Counted from the first letter of the stretch, positions 1 to 6,299 are shown. The stretch is DNA of 6,859 bases from Bacteroidales bacterium UBA755 (GCA_002297815.1 DBKH01000055.1:1-6859), one strand, 5' to 3'. Numbers and translations: made by a program. The notes: a model not told the origin generated them from the sequence alone.

Positions 1-19
1 ATTTCTCCGGACAGCAGTG

Positions 20-37
20 ATATATATATATATATAA
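20..37. repeat. TA dinucleotide tract
   Basis: An uninterrupted alternating A/T run of about 18 bases near the left edge of the window. It is a simple-sequence repeat that can slip in replication and melts easily. No gene overlaps it, and the flanking bases (1-19 and 38-90) show nothing I recognise beyond A/T-rich intergenic sequence. Confidence 0.85.
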
Positions 38-90
38 CCAAATATTTTTGAGGTTTTTGCGGTTTTTAGGGCTAAAAAATTTCTTAGCAT

Positions 91-114
91 GTCGCTTCGA
101 CTGACTCAGCGACC
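91..114 (-). repeat. REP-like palindromic element, copy A (inverted orientation)
   Basis: Read on the minus strand, the core TGAGTCAGTCGA sits between arms GGTCGC and GCGAC, which pair to form a hairpin. It matches the copy inside dsbD (2898-2922) at 23 of 24 bases in opposite orientation, so it is a dispersed element and not a chance palindrome. Its orientation is opposite to copies B and C, giving a head-to-head arrangement like the BIME clusters of REP sequences. REP families are generally thought to be spread by RAYT (REP-associated Tyr) transposases. No such gene is in this window. Confidence 0.75.
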
Positions 115-140
115 AAAGAGCATGGCTCGGAGGACTCGTA

Positions 141-179
141 ACCGTCCGGTTGGTGAGCTTGTCGAACCATTAGGACGGT
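141..179 (+). repeat. REP-like palindromic element, copy B
   Basis: A nested hairpin. The outer arms ACCGTCC (141-147) and GGACGGT (173-179) are perfectly complementary. The inner arms TGGT (151-154) and ACCA (166-169) close the core GAGCTTGTCGA (155-165). The core is the one shared with copies A and C, but the arm sequences are different and still paired, as expected for an element whose stem is kept by compensatory change. Confidence 0.75.
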
Positions 180-217
180 CATTGAGCCTGCCGAAGTGCT
201 GAAGTGACGAAGTGACC
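177..217 (+). repeat. REP-like element, copy C, with tandemly expanded 3' arm
   Basis: The 5' arm GGTCA (177-181) precedes the core TGAGCCTGCCGA (183-194). The 3' arm, expected to be AGTGACC, is present at the far end (TGACC at 213-217). It is preceded by three tandem 8-base units starting at 193, 201 and 209 (the first GAAGTGCT, the other two GAAGTGAC). The simplest reading is that the 3' arm of a normal REP-like element was duplicated twice by slippage. The copy overlaps the end of copy B by three bases. Confidence 0.65.
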
Positions 218-247
218 TACCTATTCATGCACAAGGCAGCGAAAAAT

Positions 248-299
248 AAAAACCAAAATTTTGGTCCACCGTGCAAAATTTTGGTTTTTCTTTTTTTTT
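248..299. terminator. Bidirectional intrinsic terminator after the HAD gene
   Basis: A perfect 15-base inverted repeat (AAAAACCAAAATTTT at 248-262 and its complement at 275-289) flanks a 12-base loop. On the plus strand it runs into a T-rich tail (291-299). On the minus strand the arm ends in a T-rich stretch as well (complement of 242-252). It lies about 45 bases past the HAD stop codon and is the natural end of the minus-strand transcript. It could also stop a plus-strand transcript arriving from the left. Each arm is also self-complementary (CCAAAATTTTGG). Confidence 0.8.
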
Positions 300-332
300 G
301 TTGACCTCTTAGGCAAAAATGCCCAATCTAAA

Positions 333-986
333 CTATAGCCAATTCAAATCCAATAGATTAGCAAAATCATCAATGATGTAGTCCGCACCATAGGTCTGAA
401 GCTCCTCGCGAGTGGAATTGCCATAGGTGACACCACAGGTTTTGGCACCGGCACCGCGGCCCATAAGGATGTCAAAAGACATGTCACCGACAACCAAGGT
501 TCTCGATGCGCTACCACCCAACTTCTTCAGGGTCAGGAGGACCGGCTCAGGATCCGGTTTGGCTTTCTTCACGTCATCTGCACCAAGAACGAGGGATATT
601 TCCTCGTCGAAACCGAAAGTCCTGACAAAATCCAAAAGCGAATGATTGGAGCGGGAGGAGGCGATTGTCAGCACGAAACCTCTTGCGCGGAGTTCTTTCA
701 AAGTCTCAGGGACATTAGGGAAAACCTTTGGAACAAGCAGTTTCTTGTTCTCCTCGAATATTTCCCTATAAGCCTCGGCACATTCTTTAGCCTGATCATC
801 CGTCAACGATGAGAAAAGTGCTTTAAAACTTTCACTCAAAGGGAGTCCGATTGTCGCTGCACAGGAATATTCATCAGCCACAGGCAGACAAAGTTTCTCC
901 ATCGTCATCTGAAGGGTCCTGACGATGGTTTTTCTGGTATCACAAAGGGTACCGTCAAAGTCTAGAATTATAAGTCCGTTGTTCAT
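333..986 (-). CDS. HAD-superfamily phosphatase, phosphoglycolate phosphatase-like
   Basis: A 217-residue haloacid-dehalogenase-type phosphohydrolase, expected to be a cytoplasmic Mg2+-dependent enzyme that removes phosphate from a small metabolite. All four HAD motifs are visible. Motif I is DFDGT with nucleophile Asp9 and acid/base Asp11. Motif II has Ser110 in IASSRS, motif III has Lys143 in AKPDPEP, and motif IV is GDMSFD with Asp168 and Asp172. The helical stretch at about residues 18-85 between motifs I and II is the C1 cap typical of the Gph/PpaX/beta-phosphoglucomutase group. Length is normal. The ATG must be right or nearly so: motif I begins at residue 8 and the next Met is residue 27. 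The gene stands 123 bases from the transporter remnant, has its own promoter-like sequence and ends before a strong terminator. Substrate cannot be told from sequence; phosphoglycolate, pyrophosphate and sugar phosphates are all possible. Confidence 0.9.
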   Translation of the reverse strand: MNNGLIILDFDGTLCDTRKTIVRTLQMTMEKLCLPVADEYSCAATIGLPLSESFKALFSSLTDDQAKECAEAYREIFEENKKLLVPKVFPNVPETLKELRARGFVLTIASSRSNHSLLDFVRTFGFDEEISLVLGADDVKKAKPDPEPVLLTLKKLGGSASRTLVVGDMSFDILMGRGAGAKTCGVTYGNSTREELQTYGADYIIDDFANLLDLNWL

Positions 987-993
987 AACACGG

Positions 994-1024
994 CAAAATT
1001 AACTCAAATTGTCGAGAGTTCAAG
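994..1024 (-). promoter_or_regulatory. Bacteroidota-type promoter for the HAD gene
   Basis: On the minus strand a perfect TAnnTTTG box (TAATTTTG, 1001-994) is preceded by CTTG (1024-1021) with a 19-base spacer. This matches the known Bacteroides sigma-ABfr architecture (TTTG at -33, TAnnTTTG at -7), with three of four bases in the -33 element. Only seven bases separate the box from the ATG at 986. The predicted transcription start therefore falls on or beside the start codon, suggesting a very short or absent 5' leader. Confidence 0.5.
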
Positions 1025-1109
1025 CCCTAGGCACAGATATGACAGTTTTTTGAATAATCATGACTGGCAGACAGCGATCGCTCAAGACTCCGCCTGAACA
1101 CTAATCCGA

Positions 1110-1349
1110 TTATATCTCCTGCTGCTTGCGGTGCCAGTTGAGCATCGGAAGGAGGAAGGAAATCACTGCGGCACCGAGCCAGAACCAGCTTACGTAGGTA
1201 AAATCGTGTTTCGTCACGGTCTCACCAAGCTTGTTCACAACCTCAACGGTGTTGTTGTCCAGAAGGAGTCCTGAGACGATGTTCTGCAATCCTGCCGCAT
1301 GGTATGATGCGACTACGAAGATGCCAAGGGTTGCTCCGGGGCCGTTCAT
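1110..1349 (-). pseudogene. MFS transporter, C-terminal remnant (probable organophosphate:phosphate antiporter family)
   Basis: This 79-codon open frame encodes two hydrophobic helices (about residues 6-30 and 52-72) and a basic end (HRKQQEI). It resembles the last two transmembrane segments of a major facilitator transporter. The G-A-x-L-G...AAGLQNIVSG stretch and the closing SWFWLGAAV segment recall the glycerol-3-phosphate/hexose-phosphate (OPA) group, but this family call is from memory. A whole transporter has about 12 helices and 430-460 residues, so roughly 80% is missing. Only 65 bases separate its ATG from the phosphodiesterase stop, and an in-frame TGA lies two codons upstream, so the missing part is not hidden in another frame. 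It is most likely a 5'-deleted pseudogene; a genuine two-helix small protein is less likely. Its position beside a glycerophosphodiesterase supports an original glycerol-3-phosphate uptake role. Confidence 0.65.
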
Positions 1350-1414
1350 GGTTCACTAACTCTGAAAAATCAAGAAATGAAGCCATTATTCATCAATATT
1401 ATGACAATCAAACA

Positions 1415-2353
1415 CTAATCATGCAATCCCCTACTGCGAAGGTACCCAAGCAACTGCTCAGGGCGATCTGTCTGGATAAGAGACGCACCATAGCTGATGA
1501 TCTGATCATAAACCATTGCCGGATCACCGCTGTCGAAGGCCTTGTCATCGTCAAGATAACCACAGAGGCTTCCCCAGATGGTGTTGATCCAAAGTTTTGA
1601 GCCAGAGTCCAGAATCTTCTTGAAACAGTCATTGACCTCCGGGGTCATCTTGTTCCAACAGATTTCGTAGGCAAGAGGGACGGTGCCTGTGCTCATATAT
1701 TCATTAAACAGCTTCGCGCCTCCTTTCTGAAAGTTCACTATCGGCATGTACATCATGTTATGCACGTGGGCGGCCATTTTGGCCTTGACCTCGGCGAGCG
1801 GCTTGTTGCCTTTGATTAGGATCTGGTCGGTTACTCCAAGTTCCTCTGTCAGGGCGAGAACCATATCATAATATTCATACCCTTGATCCACATTCACGCA
1901 GATGCGGTCCTTGCAGCATTCCAAAGCCTCGCGGAGCGTGCAAATGTGCAAGGAGTCGGTAGCGACACCGTGGGCGCGTTTCAGTCGGAATTTCTTTAAT
2001 TCATCCAAAGTGTAGTCGCTCACGAGACCTTTGCCGGTCGTGCAACGGTCAATCGTCTTGTCATGGGAAAGAACCAGCACACTATCCTTTGTGAGTTTGA
2101 GATCAAGCTCCATGATGTCTGCCCCCATCCTGATGATGGACTCTATGGCAGGGATGGAATTTTCCGGATAGTTGCGCCAGTCGCCTCTATGACAGGCCAC
2201 CACGACATACTTCGAATGAGGGTCGTGCATCTGCGCTACAATCATCTCTGCCCTATTGGGATATTTTGACAGATCGACTACGCTATTCTTCGCTGTTCCA
2301 CAAGAACAAAGGTACGTAGCGATGGCATATAGGCACAAAATTCTTGCTTTCAT
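1415..2353 (-). CDS. Glycerophosphodiester phosphodiesterase, predicted lipoprotein
   Basis: A 312-residue member of the GDPD family (GlpQ/UgpQ type), which cleaves glycerophosphodiesters to glycerol-3-phosphate and an alcohol. The family signature is complete. HRG contains catalytic His55, PENS contains Glu64, and ELDLKLTKDSVLVLSHD contains metal ligands Glu82 and Asp84 and catalytic His97. The C-terminal TIWG and TDRPEQLL segments fit the end of the TIM barrel. The N terminus is a short hydrophobic signal followed by LCSC, a plausible lipobox with lipidated Cys18, so the enzyme is predicted to be membrane-anchored and to act in the periplasm. No acidic lipoprotein-export signal follows Cys18. 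An AAGGA sequence (2361-2357) lies three bases before the ATG. The gene starts 37 bases after dsbD, so co-transcription is likely. The transporter remnant downstream suggests it once formed a phosphodiester-scavenging pair. Confidence 0.92.
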   Translation of the reverse strand: MKARILCLYAIATYLCSCGTAKNSVVDLSKYPNRAEMIVAQMHDPHSKYVVVACHRGDWRNYPENSIPAIESIIRMGADIMELDLKLTKDSVLVLSHDKTIDRCTTGKGLVSDYTLDELKKFRLKRAHGVATDSLHICTLREALECCKDRICVNVDQGYEYYDMVLALTEELGVTDQILIKGNKPLAEVKAKMAAHVHNMMYMPIVNFQKGGAKLFNEYMSTGTVPLAYEICWNKMTPEVNDCFKKILDSGSKLWINTIWGSLCGYLDDDKAFDSGDPAMVYDQIISYGASLIQTDRPEQLLGYLRSRGLHD

Positions 2354-2390
2354 TATTCCTTATTATATAACAAGACATTAAGCGCCACGA

Positions 2391-4418
2391 CTATTTCTTA
2401 AGGCCGGAGTTCAGGAAGTCTATGAAGCCTTCGATGGAAAGGTTGTAGCCACGTACTGGGACTAGCTGGTTGCCGTCTGCGTCCAAAAGGGCGTAGTTCG
2501 GTTGGGCGTTGACTCCGAAACGGGTACGGGCGATGTAAGAGTTGACACGGCCAATCTCTTTCAGGGTCTTGCCTTCCGGTGTTGTAAGCCAGTCTGACTC
2601 TTCTAGTTTGCTCTTGTCATCCACATAGAGGGCCACGAGAACATATTCATTTCTAAGAATATCCAGCACTCTTGGATCGCTCCAGACGCGCTGCTCCATC
2701 TCGCGGCAGTTGACGCAGCCATGGCCAGTGATGTCCACGAAGACAGGCTTGCCTTGAGCTTTGGCAGCAGCAAGGCCTTCATCAAGAGTGAAGTAACCAG
2801 TCAAACCTAGGGGCATCTTTAGGTCGTATTTCTGGCCGTAAGTGGAGGCTCCGGCCACTGAGCCTGTCGATGTGCCGGTATGGTCAGCCGTTTCGGTGGT
2901 CGCTGAGCCAGTCGAAGCGACCGGACTGGCCGGTGAATCGGCATAGTTATAAACCACGAAGTCCTGAGTCTCCATTGGAGGAAGGTACCCTGACAAAGCC
3001 TTAAGCGGAGCACCCCACATCCCCGGAATCATATAGACCACGAATGTGAACACGGCAATCGCTAGGCCGAGCCTTGGCACTGAGACATGCTCCACAGGAT
3101 CGTCATTCTTGAAGCGTAGCTTACCTAGAAGGTAGAATCCGAGAAGCGAGAATGTGACGATCCATATTCCCAGATAGACCTCCCTGTCAAGCAGTCCCCA
3201 GTGATATGTCTGGTCAGCAACGCTGAGGAACTTAAAGCCAAGTGCCACCTCGATGAAGCCCAAGACGACCTTCACGCTGTTCAGCCACGAGCCGGACTTA
3301 CCTTTCATCTTCTTCAGAAGTGACGGGAACATTGCCAGGATTGTGAACGGAAGGGCGAAGGCTACAGAGAACGCTAACATTGTGACCATCGGTGTCCAAA
3401 ACTCCCCCTGCGTGGACTTGATCAGCACCGTTCCGACAATAGGACCCGTGCAAGAAAATGACACCAACACGAGGGTCAGAGCCATGAAGAATATTCCCCC
3501 AAGTCCTTTGGTGCCAGACTTCGCGTCACTCTTGTTGGCAAGGCTGGACGGCAGTTCAATCTCAAATGCTCCGAAGAAAGAAGCAGCGAACACCATGAAG
3601 ACGATGAAGAATATCAGGTTCGGAAGCCAATGCGTGGCAAGCCAATTGAATATGTCAGCAGTTACAGTGTTTCCTCCGATGATCCATGTCAAACCTATGA
3701 TCAGACTGATCGGAACTGTGTAAAGAAGTACGATGAACAGCCCGTAGATGAAAGCCTTGAAACGCCCCTCAGCCGCTGTCGTGGACTGCTTCATGAAGAA
3801 CGACACCGTCATCGGAACCATTGGGAAAACGCATGGGGTCATCAGCATAGCAAAGCCCCAAAGAATCGCTTCGATAATCAGAGCCCAAAGTGAACCTTCA
3901 CTCTTGGTCTCATCAGGGGCGATTGTCTCAGACGGCTTGTCAACCTCTTTGGCAACCTCTGCCACTGCAGAAGCCTCCTGCTTTAGCGGCACGGAAAACG
4001 CCCATGATTCAGGAGCAGCGCAGAACTGGTTGTTGCATCCGCTCCATGAGATTTCACCGGAAACTGTTGCCTCCGAGGATGTTAACTTAACCTTTTGAGT
4101 AAGCTTTACAAAATCAAAGAACACTTTTTCTCCTTTATAATCGGAAGGCTCTGTCACTTGAACCAAAGTACCATCCAAGGAATATTCAGGAGCGGGCGTA
4201 AAGTCAATGACAATAGGATTATACTCATGATCAATTGTGTAGATGTGCCAGCCATCTTCGATGCTTGCCGTGAACGTCAGTTCAAAGACATCATTGGTAA
4301 TCTGCTTGCTAGAGACTGACCACTTAGCGGTTGCCTCAGGTGCCTGAGCAAAAGAGGCCACACTCCATGTTAGGAGTGCAGCCACCAATGCCATAGCTTT
4401 CTTAAAAGTATGTGTCAT
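2391..4418 (-). CDS. dsbD: Thiol:disulfide interchange protein DsbD (reductant transporter)
   Basis: A 675-residue inner-membrane protein that carries electrons from cytoplasmic thioredoxin to periplasmic thiol proteins. All three DsbD modules are present with their cysteine pairs. Residues 1-26 are a signal peptide (KK, hydrophobic core, AQA cleavage site). The periplasmic N-terminal domain (about 27-150) has Cys128 and Cys133 in CNNQFC. The multi-helix membrane domain (about 178-470) has Cys196 in TPCVFP and Cys323 in SCTGP. The C-terminal thioredoxin-like domain (about 530-675) has Cys568 and Cys571 in CVNC. The first Met keeps the basic n-region, so I prefer it over Met9. The linker at about 491-528 is a Ser/Thr/Gly/Ala-rich stretch containing two REP-like DNA elements in frame. 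The gene lies 35 bases after rny and 37 before the phosphodiesterase, with no terminator between, so one operon is likely. Confidence 0.95.
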   Translation of the reverse strand: MTHTFKKAMALVAALLTWSVASFAQAPEATAKWSVSSKQITNDVFELTFTASIEDGWHIYTIDHEYNPIVIDFTPAPEYSLDGTLVQVTEPSDYKGEKVFFDFVKLTQKVKLTSSEATVSGEISWSGCNNQFCAAPESWAFSVPLKQEASAVAEVAKEVDKPSETIAPDETKSEGSLWALIIEAILWGFAMLMTPCVFPMVPMTVSFFMKQSTTAAEGRFKAFIYGLFIVLLYTVPISLIIGLTWIIGGNTVTADIFNWLATHWLPNLIFFIVFMVFAASFFGAFEIELPSSLANKSDAKSGTKGLGGIFFMALTLVLVSFSCTGPIVGTVLIKSTQGEFWTPMVTMLAFSVAFALPFTILAMFPSLLKKMKGKSGSWLNSVKVVLGFIEVALGFKFLSVADQTYHWGLLDREVYLGIWIVTFSLLGFYLLGKLRFKNDDPVEHVSVPRLGLAIAVFTFVVYMIPGMWGAPLKALSGYLPPMETQDFVVYNYADSPASPVASTGSATTETADHTGTSTGSVAGASTYGQKYDLKMPLGLTGYFTLDEGLAAAKAQGKPVFVDITGHGCVNCREMEQRVWSDPRVLDILRNEYVLVALYVDDKSKLEESDWLTTPEGKTLKEIGRVNSYIARTRFGVNAQPNYALLDADGNQLVPVRGYNLSIEGFIDFLNSGLKK
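2851..2878 (+). repeat. REP-like element inside dsbD, copy E
   Basis: The core TGAGCCTGTCGA (2859-2870) is flanked by imperfectly complementary arms (CCGGCCAC before, GTGCCGG after, differing by one inserted C). In the dsbD frame it encodes residues 514-523, including the tetrapeptide STGS. Its core starts exactly 45 bases from that of copy D, a multiple of three, so both copies are read in the same frame and give the same tetrapeptide. Confidence 0.6.
2898..2922 (+). repeat. REP-like element inside dsbD, copy D
   Basis: A 25-base imperfect palindrome: perfect arms GGTCGCT (2898-2904) and AGCGACC (2916-2922) around the core TGAGCCAGTCGA (2904-2915, sharing one base with the 5' arm). It matches intergenic copy A (91-114) at 23 of 24 bases in reverse orientation. 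Within dsbD it encodes residues 499-507 of the linker (PVASTGSAT) without breaking the frame. The region it encodes is predicted to be a disordered periplasmic tether, where an insertion would be tolerated. Confidence 0.75.
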
Positions 4419-4453
4419 AGCGTCAAAACATTTGCCGTTATATTCGTAGATTA

Positions 4454-5989
4454 TTATTTTGCGTAAGCAACAGAACGGGTCTCCCTAATCACCGTGATCT
4501 TGACCTGTCCCGGATAAGTCATCTCTTCCTGGATCTTCTGAGCGATGTCAGCTGAGAGCCTTCCTGCCTGATCATCACTGACTTCCTCAGCTCCTACAAT
4601 CACACGAAGTTCACGACCTGCCTGGATTGCATAACTCTTGGTCACTCCTGGATAAGATGCCGCAAGGTCTTCCATGCCCTTGAGCCTCTTGATGTAAGAC
4701 TCAATAACCTCCCGACGTGCACCAGGGCGAGCTCCGGAGATTGCGTCACCTATCATCACAATAGGAGAAATGATGGAAGTCATCTCAATCTCTTCGTGGT
4801 GTGCTCCGATGGCGTTGCAGATTTCAGGCTTCTCTTTGTACTGCTCAGCCAATTTCATACCAAGCAATGCGTGAGGAAGTTCAGGCTCCTCCTCGGAAAC
4901 CTTGCCGATGTCGTGAAGAAGACCGGCTCTTTTGGCAAGTTTAGGATTAAGTCCCAATTCAGCAGCCATGATAGCGCAGATGTTAGCAACCTCGCGAGAG
5001 TGCTGAAGAAGGTTCTGACCGTAGGAAGAACGGTACTTCATTCGCCCGATCATCTTGACAAGCTCGATGTTCAAGCCATGGATGCCAAGGTCAATGCAAG
5101 TTCTCTTACCAGTTTCAAGGATCTCATCTTCAAGCTGTTTCTGAACCTTTGCTACCACCTCCTCAATGCGGGCAGGATGGATACGTCCATCAACAACAAG
5201 CTGGTGAAGTGCAAGTCTGGCGACTTCCCTACGGACTGGGTCAAAAGCGGACAGCAGAATAGCATCCGGAGTGTCATCAACAACGATCTCAACACCGGTA
5301 GCAGATTCCAATGCCCTGATGTTTCGCCCCTCACGACCGATGATGCGACCTTTAATCTCATCATTGTCAATCGGGAATGTAGTCACGGCATTCTCAATAG
5401 CTGTCTCAGTAGCAGTTCTTTGAATTGTGTTGATAACAATTCTCTTAGCCTCTTTGGACGCATTCAGTCGAGCCTCATCCATAGTGTCATTGATGTAAGC
5501 CTGAGCCTCGGTCCTTGCCTCCGCCTTCATGTTCTCCATCAAGATATTCTTAGCCTCTTGGGCGCTCATTCCTGCGATGGTCTCAAGCTGCTTGTTTGCC
5601 TGAGCACTCAACCGTTCATACTCCTCAGTCTTTTTAACGAGAGCTTCCTGCTGAGCCTGATAGTTAGACTTGGCATTGTCAGCATCACGCATTTTTCTCT
5701 GGAGCTCGGAATTTTGCTGATTCAGAGAATTTTCTTTCTGCTTGATACGATTCTCCGCATCTTTTAGTTGACTATTCTTTTCGTTGATGTACTGCTCATG
5801 CTCGCTCTTAAGTTGGAGGAACTTTTCCTTAGCTTGATGAATCTTGTCTTTTTTGATCCCCTCAGCCTCTATTTCAGCTTTGGCGATGATCTCGTTCTTC
5901 TGTCCTTTCAGAACGATTTTCTGAATGATTATGTAAGCCGCCAATGCGATTACTGCACCGATCAGGACTCCTATAAAAAATTGTAACAT
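4454..5989 (-). CDS. rny: Ribonuclease Y
   Basis: A 511-residue membrane-anchored endoribonuclease that starts mRNA decay in many bacteria lacking RNase E. Domain order is the family standard. One N-terminal transmembrane helix (about 4-22) is followed by a long charged coiled coil (about 30-165). A KH RNA-binding domain (about 203-265) carries the GREG loop at 218-221. A C-terminal HD phosphohydrolase domain (about 322-430) has His330, the HD pair His359-Asp360 and Asp415. Nothing is truncated, and the length is close to that of other RNase Y proteins. The start is fixed by the membrane anchor directly after the Met. The gene follows a strong terminator (6108-6067), so it needs its own promoter in the 77-base A/T-rich leader. 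That leader holds a T9G run but no full TAnnTTTG box. dsbD follows 35 bases downstream. Confidence 0.97.
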   Translation of the reverse strand: MLQFFIGVLIGAVIALAAYIIIQKIVLKGQKNEIIAKAEIEAEGIKKDKIHQAKEKFLQLKSEHEQYINEKNSQLKDAENRIKQKENSLNQQNSELQRKMRDADNAKSNYQAQQEALVKKTEEYERLSAQANKQLETIAGMSAQEAKNILMENMKAEARTEAQAYINDTMDEARLNASKEAKRIVINTIQRTATETAIENAVTTFPIDNDEIKGRIIGREGRNIRALESATGVEIVVDDTPDAILLSAFDPVRREVARLALHQLVVDGRIHPARIEEVVAKVQKQLEDEILETGKRTCIDLGIHGLNIELVKMIGRMKYRSSYGQNLLQHSREVANICAIMAAELGLNPKLAKRAGLLHDIGKVSEEEPELPHALLGMKLAEQYKEKPEICNAIGAHHEEIEMTSIISPIVMIGDAISGARPGARREVIESYIKRLKGMEDLAASYPGVTKSYAIQAGRELRVIVGAEEVSDDQAGRLSADIAQKIQEEMTYPGQVKITVIRETRSVAYAK

Positions 5990-6066
5990 AATATCTTAAA
6001 ATTTAAATATTCAAAAAAAAATAACTATCTATGAAATCACTTCTCCACATCTTGCCGCCTCCTCAC

Positions 6067-6108
6067 AAAAAAGCCGGCAGTCTCCGCCTAACGGAAACAG
6101 ACCGGACT
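6067..6108 (-). terminator. Intrinsic terminator between the 6S-like RNA and rny
   Basis: On the minus strand CCGG is paired with CCGG, then a small internal loop, then TTTCCG pairs with CGGAGA around a five-base loop (TTAGG). The hairpin is followed by six Ts (6072-6067). It is GC-rich and separate from the closing stem of the upstream RNA. It would insulate rny from zapA and RNA transcription, acting as a second stop after the T7 run at 6121-6115. Confidence 0.75.
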
Positions 6109-6117
6109 TAGAATAAA

Positions 6118-6299
6118 AAAAGCCGTTAGTCGCTTGTCAGAAACCTTAAATTAATAAGATTTGAGATCCGCACCGGTTCAGAGATCCATCGTCACGCCAA
6201 AGGCGCAATCCCCGAAGGTAACCTTGGCCCGTCATTGCCGGCTCGAGTAAACTCGGTTCCGTAGAACTTGTTGATTTGAGCACGTGGGACTAACGGCCC
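6118..6299 (-). ncRNA. ssrS: Probable 6S RNA (Bacteroidales type), 3' of zapA
   Basis: Minus-strand RNA of about 180 nt in an otherwise empty gap. Its ends form a perfect 10-bp closing stem (GCCGTTAGTC at 6297-6288 with GACTAACGGC at 6131-6122), followed at once by seven Ts (6121-6115). Inside, AAATC and GGTTT can pair. An A/T-rich unpaired stretch follows (about 6142-6162). The top is a long arm with an apical hairpin (GCCAAGG, 6228-6222, with CCTTTGGC, 6203-6196). Closing stem, open bubble and long terminal arm make up the 6S layout. 6S RNA imitates an open promoter and binds housekeeping RNA polymerase. In Escherichia coli ssrS also follows zapA, and a Bacteroidales 6S candidate has been described. 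No covariance search was possible. The alternative is a cis-acting leader of rny, made less likely by the intervening terminator. No clear promoter is visible in zapA, so processing from a zapA transcript is possible. Confidence 0.7.

Noticed and set aside
91..217. CRISPR array or integron-like attC sites.
   Set aside because: The repeats are palindromic, differ in their arms, alternate in orientation and lack uniform spacers, and no cas or integrase gene is present; REP-like elements fit better.
1061..1094. Hairpin with the palindrome AGCGATCGCT after the transporter remnant.
   Set aside because: The stem is interrupted and no T-run follows on the minus strand, so I do not call it a terminator.
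1304..1600. Plus-strand open frame across the gap between the transporter remnant and the phosphodiesterase.
   Set aside because: It is antisense to both genes, with no membrane pattern, motif or promoter to support it.
3253..4319. Several overlapping plus-strand open frames opposite dsbD.
   Set aside because: The minus-strand frame holds all DsbD motifs over its full length; the antisense frames overlap each other and have no family features.
4796..5767. Long open frame on the plus strand opposite rny (323 codons).
   Set aside because: It is antisense to the clearly real RNase Y coding sequence, shows no recognisable domain, and is explained by the codon use of rny.
6012..6023. T9G run as a -7 box for rny.
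   Set aside because: The TA is too far from the TTTG, and no TTTG lies 19-21 bases upstream; it is only a weak resemblance to the TAnnTTTG consensus.
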